From CAYUIG01 sp964444685 (GTDB taxonomy: Bacteria; Gemmatimonadota; Gemmatimonadetes; Longimicrobiales; RSA9): 27,292 nt of DNA. The stretch covers positions 1-27,292 of the forward strand of contig CAYUIG010000042.1 of assembly GCA_964444685.1 (NCBI GenBank). Reading direction: 5' to 3'. Numbering within the stretch: the first letter of the stretch is position 1; every line of letters starts with the position of its first letter. The notes below the pieces were generated by a model. It was given only the letters and a program-made list of their open reading frames with translations. It ran no database searches and was not told the origin of the DNA. The translations under genes and the position numbers were made by a program. Shown one piece after another: positions 1-7,343 of the stretch.

Positions 1-2
1 TC

Positions 3-776
3 GACGGCACGGACAACTTCCCGACGCGCTACCTCGTGAACGACGCGTGCGTGCTGCTCGGGAAACCGTACGTGTACGGCTCGATCTTCCGCTTCGACGG
101 CCAGGTGTCGGTGTTCGATGCGCGCACGGGTCCATGCTACCGCTGCCTGTTCCGGGAGCCGCCGCCGCCCGACCTCGTGCCCAACTGCGCGGAGGGCGGC
201 GTGCTGGGCGTGCTGCCCGGGATCATCGGGTCGGCGCAGGCGCTCGAGGCCATGAAAATCGTAGTGGGTACCGGCGAAACTCTCGCCGGCCGGCTGGCGG
301 TTTTCGACGCGCTGACCTTCCGTTGGCGCGAGCTGAAGCTGCGGAAAAACCCGGACTGTCCGGTGTGCGGGGACCACCCGACGATCACCGGGCTCATCGA
401 TTACGACGAGTTCTGCGGAACGAAAGGACCGAGCATGGAGCAGCCGGCGGGAGTGGCAGAGCTGACGGCCGAAGATCTGAAGCGACGGCTTGATGCGGGG
501 GAACCCATCGCGCTCATCGATGTACGCGAACCGTTCGAGTGGCAGATCTCGAATCTGGAGGCGGAGGGTGCGCGCCTGATTCCGATGGGCGAGCTGATCG
601 ACCGCCTCGACGAGCTGGATCCCGCCGCGGAGACGGTGTTCTACTGCCGCACCGGCGCGCGCAGCCGTCGGGTCGCCGAGTATCTCGCGGCGAACGGCTT
701 CGCGCGCGTCGCGAACCTGAAGGGCGGGATCAACGCATGGGCGACGGACGTGGATCCGTCGCTGCCCACCTACTGA
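3..776 (+). CDS. MoeB/ThiF-type adenylyltransferase fused to a rhodanese domain, 5'-truncated
   Basis: E1-like enzyme that adenylates the C-terminal glycine of a ubiquitin-like sulfur carrier (MoaD, ThiS or CysO type), fused to a rhodanese domain that can deliver sulfur. The reading frame is open from base 3, and the residues before the first ATG at 36 (DGTDNFPTRYLVND) match the conserved MoeB/ThiF core, so the true start lies upstream of the window. Two zinc CxxC pairs are visible, CYRC and CPVC. The last ~105 residues are a rhodanese domain (LIDVREPFEW) with the active-site loop CRTGARSRR, whose Cys would carry the persulfide. The arrangement resembles MoeZ/MOCS3/Uba4. The carrier is not in the window, so molybdopterin, thiamine and cysteine pathways cannot be told apart. 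Family call is secure; pathway is not. Confidence 0.93.
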   Translation, partial: DGTDNFPTRYLVNDACVLLGKPYVYGSIFRFDGQVSVFDARTGPCYRCLFREPPPPDLVPNCAEGGVLGVLPGIIGSAQALEAMKIVVGTGETLAGRLAVFDALTFRWRELKLRKNPDCPVCGDHPTITGLIDYDEFCGTKGPSMEQPAGVAELTAEDLKRRLDAGEPIALIDVREPFEWQISNLEAEGARLIPMGELIDRLDELDPAAETVFYCRTGARSRRVAEYLAANGFARVANLKGGINAWATDVDPSLPTY

Positions 777-794
777 TCTGGTACGAGCCGTGCA

Positions 795-818
795 CCGATC
801 GGGCATGAAGCCGATCGG
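795..818 (+). terminator. Short hairpin after the MoeB-rhodanese gene
   Basis: The self-complementary 8-mer CCGATCGG occurs twice (795-802 and 811-818) with an 8-nt spacer, so the transcript can form an 8-bp stem 19 nt after the stop codon. There is no good T tract after it, so it is at best a weak terminator or a 3'-end-stabilising hairpin. Confidence 0.3.
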
Positions 819-857
819 AACTTCGTTGGGGCGCGCCGCGGTGCGCCGGGAGGACCC

Positions 858-2255
858 TTGAAGTCAAAGCAGCACGAGCAGGGTTCGCGCCGTACGCGCC
901 TTGCCATGGGCGCCGTGGGTGCGGCCGCCATCGTCGTGGCCATGGTCGCGAGTTTCCGCCCGTCACCGTTCGCGACCGCCGAGAGCCTTCCGCAGATCCC
1001 CGCGGCCCCGGCGGCCGCGGTTCCGGGTGATACCGCACTCGAGCGTGAGCTGGCCGATGCGCTGGCGCGCGACACCGTGGTTCCGGAAACGACGGTCGTC
1101 GCGACGCCTTCGGGCGCAGCACCCGCGCCCGATCCGACGCCGCTGGATCCCTCGATGCGCGTGCGCAAGCCGCAGCACGTGCGCGGCCTCTACCTGAACG
1201 CGTACGCCGCGGGCTCGACCCGAAAGCTCGCGAAGCTCATCGACATCGCGCAGCGCACCGAGATCAACTCCTTCGTCATCGACGTGAAGGAGGTCGGCGA
1301 GATCAGCTACCGCACGTCGGTGCCACTGGCGAACGAAGTCGGTGCGGGCAGGAACTACATCCCCGACATCCGCGGCGTGCTCGCGAAGATGCGCGAGAAC
1401 GGCATCTACCCGATCGCGCGCATCGTGGTCTTCCGCGATCCACTGCTCGCGAAGGCGCGGCCGGACCTGGCGATCCAGCACGTCGATGGCGGCGTGTGGC
1501 ACGACAACCACGGCTACGCCTGGGTCGATTCGTACAACCGCGACGTCTGGGACTACAACATCGCGCTCGCGCGCGAAGCGATCGAGCTCGGCTTCTCCGA
1601 AGTGCAGTGGGATTACGTTCGATTCCCGGACGTGCCGCAGTCGTACATGCGCACCGCCGTATGGCCCGCGCAGGAGGGTCGCACGAAGGAGGATGCGGTG
1701 CGCGAGTTCCTGCTGTACTCGCGCGAGCAGCTCGCGGACCTCGGCGTGCCGGTAACGGCCGACGTGTTCGGTCTGACGGTCTCGGCCGGCGACGACATGG
1801 GGATCGGCCAGCTCTGGTCGAAGATGGTCGATGCGACCGACGTGCTGCTGCCGATGGTGTATCCGTCGCACTTCGCACGCGGTTCGTACGGGATCGCGCG
1901 TCCGAACGCGGAGCCGTTCCAGACGGTGCTGACGTCCATGCAGCACGCCGTCCGCCGCACGGAGGGCATAGCCAACGCAGCCACGATCCGGCCGTGGCTC
2001 CAGGACTTCACACTCGGGCAGCCGCGCTACGGCCCGTGGCACGTGCGCCAGCAGATCGAGGCCGTGTACGAGGCGGGCCTCACCGAGTGGGTGCTCTGGC
2101 ATCCGGGGTCGAACTACACGGTCGAAGCACTGGCATCGGCATCCGGTGTCGCGCCGCAGCTGTCGCAGCCGGCGCCGCCGGCTGCGCCACGGCCGGAACC
2201 GGTGGATACCGGGCCGGCCATCCTCGGCGTCCCTGTGGATACGACTGCGTATTGA
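858..2255 (+). CDS. Membrane-anchored DUF4015 glycoside-hydrolase-like protein
   Basis: 465 aa. An N-terminal hydrophobic segment (about residues 15-35, AMGAVGAAAIVVAMVASF) acts as signal anchor, followed by a Pro/Ala-rich linker to about residue 105. The rest is a DUF4015-type TIM-barrel domain related to glycoside hydrolases: RGLYLNAYAAGS at its start, FVIDVKEVGEISY, and the family hallmark VQWDYVRFPD. The last ~35 residues are Pro/Ala-rich. Family members are presumed to act on extracellular or cell-wall polysaccharide, but the substrate is unknown. I chose the TTG at 858 because GGGAGG lies at 848-853; an ATG at 906 would cut into the hydrophobic segment. A G-rich repeat array begins directly after the stop codon. 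Confidence 0.85.
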   Translation: MKSKQHEQGSRRTRLAMGAVGAAAIVVAMVASFRPSPFATAESLPQIPAAPAAAVPGDTALERELADALARDTVVPETTVVATPSGAAPAPDPTPLDPSMRVRKPQHVRGLYLNAYAAGSTRKLAKLIDIAQRTEINSFVIDVKEVGEISYRTSVPLANEVGAGRNYIPDIRGVLAKMRENGIYPIARIVVFRDPLLAKARPDLAIQHVDGGVWHDNHGYAWVDSYNRDVWDYNIALAREAIELGFSEVQWDYVRFPDVPQSYMRTAVWPAQEGRTKEDAVREFLLYSREQLADLGVPVTADVFGLTVSAGDDMGIGQLWSKMVDATDVLLPMVYPSHFARGSYGIARPNAEPFQTVLTSMQHAVRRTEGIANAATIRPWLQDFTLGQPRYGPWHVRQQIEAVYEAGLTEWVLWHPGSNYTVEALASASGVAPQLSQPAPPAAPRPEPVDTGPAILGVPVDTTAY

Positions 2256-2382
2256 GGCGGGAGGCGTTGCGGCGGGAGGCGGTACCTCGGGAGGCGCAAT
2301 GCGCCAACTGCGGGATGGACTGCGGGTGACGGCGGGAGGCGTACTTCGGGAGGCGAACGGCGAGCTGCGGGAGATGCGGGTG
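2256..2382 (+). repeat. G-rich imperfect tandem repeat between convergent genes
   Basis: This fills the whole space between the DUF4015 stop codon and the convergent EAL gene. The core GGCGGGAGGCG occurs at 2256, 2271 and 2331, with shorter CGGGAGGCG copies at 2288 and 2347. The blocks 2271-2330 and 2331-2386 align as an imperfect ~57-60-bp tandem duplication with the same internal order of GCGGGAGGCG, CGGGAGGCG, CTGCGGGA and GCGGGTG. It resembles the 14-bp arrays elsewhere in the window but has longer, irregular spacing. No intrinsic terminator is obvious here. Confidence 0.7.
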
Positions 2383-4050
2383 TCAGGACTTCTCGACGCG
2401 GCCGGCGTGCGAGAACTTGGCGAGGTCGGCGTCGGGCAGTCCTGAATACCGCGGCCTGTGGAAGAGGAACCCCTGGGTGAAGTGCACGCCGAGGGCCTTG
2501 ATGGTCTCGAACTCCTCGCGCCGCTCGACACCTTCTGCAATCACCTGTGCACCCTGACCCTCCGCGAACTGCACCATCGTCTCGACCAGGTTCTGCTTGA
2601 GGAAGTTCGAGTCGATGTTCGAGATCAGCGAGATGTCGAGCTTGATGTAGTCGGGCGCGAGGTTCGCGATGGAACCGAGGCCGGCGTATCCACTGCCGGC
2701 ATCATCGACGGCGAACTTGAAGCCGCGCTCGCGGAAGCGGGCGAGGTATTCCTGGAAGCGGGGATAGTCCTTGATCGCAGTGCGCTCGGTGATCTCGAGG
2801 ACGACGCGTCCGGGATTGGTGATGCCGAGCTCGTCGGGATCGAGGCTGCGGAAGGTCGGGTCGTCGAAGTCGTGCGGGTCGATGTTGAGGAAGAGGAACT
2901 GGTCGTCGCGCAGCCCCTCCATGATGCCGGCCACGGCGCGGCGACGGAGCAGCCGGCTGAGTTCCCACACCAGATTTGCTTCCTCGGCCACCTCGAACAG
3001 CACCTCGGGTGAGCGCAGCTCGCGGCGCACGCCGCGGGCAAGGGCCTCGAACCCGTAGATCTCTTCGGTCTGCGTGATGATGATCGGGTGGTACTCGATG
3101 AAGACGGCCTCATCGCGGATCGTTGCCTTGAGGTCACTGACCTTGCGGGTGCGCTCCCACTGTTCGGCGCCGCGCGCGGCCTGCGCGGCCTCGCGGATGC
3201 CGCGATAGATCAGCCGCTCCGTGCGGATCTTCGGATTGCGGAAGCAGGTGGCGGCGCCGACGTAGATCCCGCACAGCGCCGCGATGTCTTCGCCGTGCTC
3301 CTCCTCGACGGTTTCGCGCAGGCGCTTCTCGAGTCGCTGCGCGAGTGCGCGCAGTCTGCGCTCCGCCGCTTCGAGTGATGACGGCACCTGGGTGAACAGG
3401 ATGAAGTCGTCGTCGGCGATATGCGAGACCATCATCATGTTATCGGTGAGCGGATGCTCGCGCGCGTAGAACTCGCGCACCGCTTCGGCTGTGGTCTCGA
3501 GCACGTCATCGAGCTTCTGCCAGCCGTAGATCTCCTCGATCTTCTCGTACCAGACGAAGTGGATGTAGAGGACGGTGAGTTCGCCGCGGCGGTCGAGTGC
3601 TTCGCGAGCGTTCTCGATCATCACCGGCAGGGTGGGGAATCCGGTGAGCTTGTCGTAGAGCAGCTCCTCGTAGCGAACCAGTTCGGCGGCATCGCCGCGG
3701 CGTGCCGCGCGGCGCGCCTGTGCGCGGCGCGGCGCCATGACGAGGCGTCCACGCAACTCGCGTGCGGTCGTGGGGAGCAGGATCCAGTCGTCGGCCTCGG
3801 CCAGGACGGGCGGTGTTCCGCGCGGCTCTTCCGGAGATGCGACGACGAGCGCCGCACCCGCGCGGCGCGCGATGTCTGCAATGCCGGAGGGTGGGCCGGC
3901 GCCGTCCTCGACGACGAAGATGTCGGCGCCGCCGAGATCATCGAGCGCGGCGTCCGGATCGGCTTCACGCAGGCGAGCCCCGAGGGAGTCGGCGGCCTCG
4001 CGGACGGCGTCGCGGAGGGCTTCGTCGCGCGCGAGGAGCAGGATCCTCAC
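2383..4050 (-). CDS. c-di-GMP phosphodiesterase: degenerate GGDEF plus intact EAL domain
   Basis: 555 aa, cytoplasmic. Residues 1-105 resemble a receiver domain but lack the usual acidic pocket. Residues ~128-290 are a GGDEF-like domain whose signature is ADDDF (212-216), so cyclase activity is unlikely. Residues ~310-535 are an EAL domain with the metal and catalytic set apparently intact: E335 in FEALAR, N389, E419 in LEITERT, DD449-450, K470 in IKLDIS, E506 in AEGVE and Q526 in TQGF. The predicted reaction is hydrolysis of c-di-GMP to pGpG, possibly tuned by the degenerate GGDEF domain. The GTG start at 4050 overlaps the TGA of the upstream response regulator by 4 nt (GTGA), implying translational coupling and a shared signalling role. 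Confidence 0.88.
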   Translation of the reverse strand: MRILLLARDEALRDAVREAADSLGARLREADPDAALDDLGGADIFVVEDGAGPPSGIADIARRAGAALVVASPEEPRGTPPVLAEADDWILLPTTARELRGRLVMAPRRAQARRAARRGDAAELVRYEELLYDKLTGFPTLPVMIENAREALDRRGELTVLYIHFVWYEKIEEIYGWQKLDDVLETTAEAVREFYAREHPLTDNMMMVSHIADDDFILFTQVPSSLEAAERRLRALAQRLEKRLRETVEEEHGEDIAALCGIYVGAATCFRNPKIRTERLIYRGIREAAQAARGAEQWERTRKVSDLKATIRDEAVFIEYHPIIITQTEEIYGFEALARGVRRELRSPEVLFEVAEEANLVWELSRLLRRRAVAGIMEGLRDDQFLFLNIDPHDFDDPTFRSLDPDELGITNPGRVVLEITERTAIKDYPRFQEYLARFRERGFKFAVDDAGSGYAGLGSIANLAPDYIKLDISLISNIDSNFLKQNLVETMVQFAEGQGAQVIAEGVERREEFETIKALGVHFTQGFLFHRPRYSGLPDADLAKFSHAGRVEKS

Positions 4051-4430
4051 GCCTCGGCCTCCCGCGCTTTCAGGTTGCGCTCGACCCGTTCGCCGAGCTC
4101 CTCGAGGCGAATGGGTTTGACGATGTAGTCATCCGCACCCACGCGCAGACCTTCGTGCTTGTCGGCGAAGTCGCCGCGGGCCGTGAGCATCACGACCCGC
4201 ACGTTTCCGAAGGAGGGATGGTTCTTGATGATGCGGGCGACTTCCCAGCCGTCCATCCCGGGCATCATCACGTCCAGCAATACGAGCTCCGGGCGCGCTT
4301 CCTCGAGCGCGGCGAGCGCGTCCTTGCCGTTCGACGCAGTCGTTACGGAATAGCCGCGCGCCTCGAGGAAGGTGCGAACGATGTCGAGGGCATTGGCATC
4401 ATCATCGACGACGAGGATCGAGCCGCTCAT
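4047..4430 (-). CDS. Stand-alone response regulator receiver protein
   Basis: A CheY-like single receiver domain of 127 aa (129 aa if started at the ATG at 4436). The acidic pocket is VVDDD (9-11), the phospho-acceptor is D53 in LLDVMMPGMDG, the switch Thr is T83 in LTARG and the Lys is K105 in IVKP, so it should be phosphorylated normally. There is no output domain. The start at 4430 is preferred because an AGGG lies a normal distance upstream, whereas it abuts the ATG at 4436. No histidine kinase is in the window. The 4-nt overlap with the downstream EAL protein suggests the two act together, perhaps through protein contact. Confidence 0.9.
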   Translation of the reverse strand: MSGSILVVDDDANALDIVRTFLEARGYSVTTASNGKDALAALEEARPELVLLDVMMPGMDGWEVARIIKNHPSFGNVRVVMLTARGDFADKHEGLRVGADDYIVKPIRLEELGERVERNLKAREAEA

Positions 4431-4620
4431 ACGCATCCCTGCTTGAAGGCGCCATCCGCGGTCCTCTGCGAAGCCAGAGGAGCGCGCCCGCGATCGGTAT
4501 CAGGAGGATGACGGCCGTCCAGGCCAGGGTGCGGGCGGCGCCGGCACGGGCGCCGAACAGTCGAGTGAGCGCCCAGACGTCGAGCACGAATACGGCGAGC
4601 GCGAGCAGTGGACGCATCAT
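4402..4620 (-). CDS. Small PLDc_N-type membrane protein
   Basis: 72 aa with two hydrophobic segments (LLALAVFVLDVWALTRLF and LAWTAVILLIPIAGALLWL), the second followed by RRGPR. This is the pattern of the PLDc_N domain, the membrane part found at the N terminus of cardiolipin synthases and also as free-standing small proteins. No phospholipase HKD motif is present, so it is not an enzyme by itself. AAAGGG upstream of the ATG is a reasonable ribosome binding site. Its 3' end overlaps the response regulator start by 29-35 nt in another frame, which supports co-translation. Function unknown. Confidence 0.7.
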   Translation of the reverse strand: MMRPLLALAVFVLDVWALTRLFGARAGAARTLAWTAVILLIPIAGALLWLRRGPRMAPSSRDAYERLDPRRR

Positions 4621-4692
4621 GGCACCCTTTCGGCCCGCGTCGGCCGAGCCTCCCCGAAGGTGTCGCGAGGGGGCAAGAAGCAGGCCATGCAG

Positions 4693-6510
4693 CTACTCCC
4701 CCGCGGCGGGACGGCGCGCGTCCGCGGACACGAACTGGAGCTCGTAAAGGCGCGCGTAGAGCCCGCCGCGCGCAAGGAGTTCGGCGTGTGTGCCCTGCTC
4801 GCGCAGCTCTCCTTTGTGGAGCACGAGGATGCGGTCGGCGTGCTGCACGGTGGAGAGGCGGTGCGCGATGACGATGGAGGTGCGATCGCGCATGAGCGTT
4901 TCCACCGCCTGTTCGATGCGCTCCTCGAGTGCGGAGTCGACGGAGCTGGTGGCCTCGTCGAGCACGAGGACGAGCGGATCGAAGGCGAGCGCGCGTGCAA
5001 AAGAGAGAAGCTGTCGTTCGCCGACGGAGAGGGAAGCACCGCGCTCGCCGAGCGGCTGCGCATATCGCTCGGGCAGGCGCTCCACGAATGCGTCGGCACC
5101 GACGCGCTCCGCTGCCGCGCGCACACGTTCGTCCTCGATGTCGCTCCGGCCGAGCCGGATGTTGGTCGCGACGTCACGGCTGAAGAGGAAGACGTCCTGG
5201 AGCACAAGTCCGATGCGGGAGCGCAGTTCGGCGAGGGAAACGTCGCGGATGGGCACGCCGTCGAACAGGATCTCGCCCTTCTGGGGCTCGTAGAAGCGCA
5301 TGAGCAGACCGATGAGCGTGGTCTTGCCGGCGCCGGTATGACCGACGACCGCCACTCGTTCACCGGGCTCCGCGGTAAAGCTCACGCCGCGCAGCACCCA
5401 CTCCGGTTCCCCGTTCGCGGGGGTGTTGTAGGCGAACCAGACATCCCGGAACTCGATGCGGCCGCGTCCATTCTCCGGCAGTGAAGCGGTCGGTGCGCGC
5501 GTCTCCTCCTCGGGCGTGTCGAGCAGCTTGAAGATGCGCTCGCTCGACGCCATCGCGCCCTGTAGCATGTTGTACTTCTCGGACAGATCCTGGATCGGGC
5601 GGAAGAAGCGGCGCGCGTACTGGATGAAGGCGGCGATGATGCCGACCGTGACGTCGCCGCCAAGCGTGCGCAGTCCACCGTACCAGACGATCAGTGCGAG
5701 TGCGACCGCGGTGAGCAGCTCGATGATCGGGAAGAACAGCGCGTAGTACGTGATGGACCGGAGGTGTGCGGACAGGTAGTCCCGATCGATCGCGCGGAAG
5801 CGGTCGGACGTGGCGCGCTCGAGGCCGAACAGCTGCACAATGCTCATGCCCGTGATGCGTTCCTGCAGGAACGCGTTGATGCGGGCCAGTCGCACGCGGA
5901 TGTCGCGGTAGGCATCGCGGATACGGCTGCGGAAGAGCATGGCGACGAAGAACACGGCCGGCATCACGGCGAACGTGACGAGCGCGAGCTGCCAGTCCAT
6001 GATCAGCATCGCGGCTACGATGAAGACCAGGGTGAAGAGATCTCCGAAGACCGCGACGACGCCGGAGCTGAAGAGCTCGTTGAGGACCTCGACGTCGCTC
6101 GTGACGCGGGTCATGAGGCGGCCGACGGGGTTGCGGTCGTAGAAGCGGAGCGGGAGCCGCTGGAGCCGTCCGAAGATCTGGCGGCGCAGATCGAACATGA
6201 CGCTCTGGCCGAGCCACGTGGTGAGCACGGTCTGCGCGTACTCGAGCGCGAAGCCGAGCACGAGGGACGTCAGGAATGCGACGCCGAGCAGCAGGAGCAG
6301 CCCGGTGTCCTGGCCGGGGATCGCGGTGTCGAGCGCGATCTTCGTGACCCAGGGTCCGACGAGCTCGACGGCCGCGGCCGCGATCAGCAGCGAGACCGCA
6401 CCGAAGACACGAAGACGGTAGGGCCGGAGATAACGGAGCAGACGGCGCATGAGGCGGGCGTCGTACGCCCGGCCGAGCGCCTCCTCCTCGTGCAGCGGGG
6501 TGGCAGCCAC
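4693..6510 (-). CDS. ABC multidrug/lipid exporter half-transporter (TMD-NBD)
   Basis: 605 aa, MsbA/MdlB-like exporter with an N-terminal six-helix membrane domain (~residues 30-310) and a C-terminal ATPase domain (~350-590). Walker A is GHTGAGKTT (390-398), the Q-loop is LVLQDVF (Q438), the signature is LSVGERQ (494-500), Walker B is LVLVLDEA with catalytic E519, and the switch His is H550. The signature has V where the consensus LSGGQ has G, as in some MdlB-like subunits of heterodimers, yet the catalytic Glu is present. No partner half-transporter is adjacent, so it is a homodimer or pairs in trans. The GTG at 6510 lies two bases after the preceding stop and AGGA directly abuts it, so the exact start is slightly uncertain. 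Substrate unknown. Confidence 0.9.
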   Translation of the reverse strand: MAATPLHEEEALGRAYDARLMRRLLRYLRPYRLRVFGAVSLLIAAAAVELVGPWVTKIALDTAIPGQDTGLLLLLGVAFLTSLVLGFALEYAQTVLTTWLGQSVMFDLRRQIFGRLQRLPLRFYDRNPVGRLMTRVTSDVEVLNELFSSGVVAVFGDLFTLVFIVAAMLIMDWQLALVTFAVMPAVFFVAMLFRSRIRDAYRDIRVRLARINAFLQERITGMSIVQLFGLERATSDRFRAIDRDYLSAHLRSITYYALFFPIIELLTAVALALIVWYGGLRTLGGDVTVGIIAAFIQYARRFFRPIQDLSEKYNMLQGAMASSERIFKLLDTPEEETRAPTASLPENGRGRIEFRDVWFAYNTPANGEPEWVLRGVSFTAEPGERVAVVGHTGAGKTTLIGLLMRFYEPQKGEILFDGVPIRDVSLAELRSRIGLVLQDVFLFSRDVATNIRLGRSDIEDERVRAAAERVGADAFVERLPERYAQPLGERGASLSVGERQLLSFARALAFDPLVLVLDEATSSVDSALEERIEQAVETLMRDRTSIVIAHRLSTVQHADRILVLHKGELREQGTHAELLARGGLYARLYELQFVSADARRPAAGE

Positions 6511-6512
6511 TC

Positions 6513-7199
6513 CTAGTCGTCGTCGCGCTGCCGGCGCCGGGCGGCGAGGCGCTTGCGCTCCTCGCGCAGCCGCGCCTTCGCTTCCTTCGAGCTTTCACCC
6601 GGGTAGCGGACCTTGATCTCGACGCCGGCCATGATGGCGACGCCGGTGATCCGGAGAACGGGTGCCTCCGGGTCGCGCGGCGCGGGCGCACTCGGCTGTT
6701 CCTCGAAGCCGCCCATGATCGCCACACCGCCGGTATCGACGTGCACATCGGGCGGGACCGTGATCTCGACGCCGCCCCAGAAGGTGAAGATGCTCACTTC
6801 GGTGACACCGGGCCCGAGCACGGCCTCTCGGAAGTCGAGCTCGGCGCCGCCCATCACGGCGAGGACGAAGGTGTGGCGGGCGGGCACCCATGAGCCCTTG
6901 CGTGTGACGCCGCCCATCACCGCGACGAGGACCTGCCGCTCGCGCTGCGGCGCCTCGGCCGGCAGGCGGCGGGGTGCGGGTGCGGGCGCGGTTTCCGGCA
7001 CTGCGGGCTCGGGCAGGGCCGGAAGGTCGGCCAGGAGCTGAGCGAGAGCGGCCTCATCCGTGGCCCGATGGGCGACATCGAGCCTGCGCTCCAGCTCTTC
7101 GAGAGTGAGCCGGTCGCCGGCAAAGTGCTCGATCAGCCGCTCGATCGTGCGCTCCCGTCGCTCACGCAGAATCGGGGCGGGGGTGCGGGATTCGCCCAT
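6513..7199 (-). CDS. DUF1707 domain protein with LiaF-like C-terminal region
   Basis: 228 aa. Residues ~10-55 form a DUF1707 (SHOCT-like) helical domain (RTIERLIEHFAGDRLTLEEL...). A Pro/Ala-rich linker leads to a β-rich C-terminal half containing repeated AVMGG/AIMGG motifs, typical of the cell-wall-active antibiotic response region found in LiaF and relatives. The C terminus is a highly charged tail. No membrane segment is visible. The ATG at 7199 is preceded by GGGAGAAGGAGA; the frame stays open far upstream, but there it is antisense to the chemotaxis gene. It ends two bases before the ABC exporter starts, so the two are probably co-transcribed, perhaps as an envelope-stress module (inference). 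Confidence 0.78.
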   Translation of the reverse strand: MGESRTPAPILRERRERTIERLIEHFAGDRLTLEELERRLDVAHRATDEAALAQLLADLPALPEPAVPETAPAPAPRRLPAEAPQRERQVLVAVMGGVTRKGSWVPARHTFVLAVMGGAELDFREAVLGPGVTEVSIFTFWGGVEITVPPDVHVDTGGVAIMGGFEEQPSAPAPRDPEAPVLRITGVAIMAGVEIKVRYPGESSKEAKARLREERKRLAARRRQRDDD

Positions 7200-7252
7200 T
7201 CTCCTTCTCCCAATGCGCCGCGGCGGCGCCCAGAGGGGCGTCGTCCGAACCC

Positions 7253-7275
7253 TCAATGATCGAGGGCATGATTGA
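7253..7275. promoter_or_regulatory. Candidate operator: imperfect palindrome between divergent genes
   Basis: TCAATGAT at 7253-7260 is mirrored by ATGATTGA at 7268-7275, an inverted repeat with one mismatched pair. It lies just upstream of, and partly overlaps, the -35 hexamer of the rightward promoter at 7272, between the divergent DUF1707 and chemotaxis genes. It is the right size and place for a dimeric repressor site, but this rests on position and symmetry only. Confidence 0.3.
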
Positions 7276-7301
7276 CAGCCGCAAGCACCGCGGCCTATCT
7301 T
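7272..7301 (+). promoter_or_regulatory. Sigma-70-type promoter for the chemotaxis receptor
   Basis: A consensus -35 hexamer TTGACA (7272-7277) is followed after 18 bp by TATCTT (7296-7301), a 4/6 match to TATAAT. It stands out in GC-rich DNA. Transcription would start near 7308, giving a ~35-nt leader before the GTG at 7344. The TTG of the -35 box is also the first in-frame start codon of the receptor frame; a promoter here makes that TTG an unlikely translation start. Confidence 0.55.
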
Positions 7302-7343
7302 CGACAATCTCCCCGACAAGTCCATTCCACCGACACCATCGCT

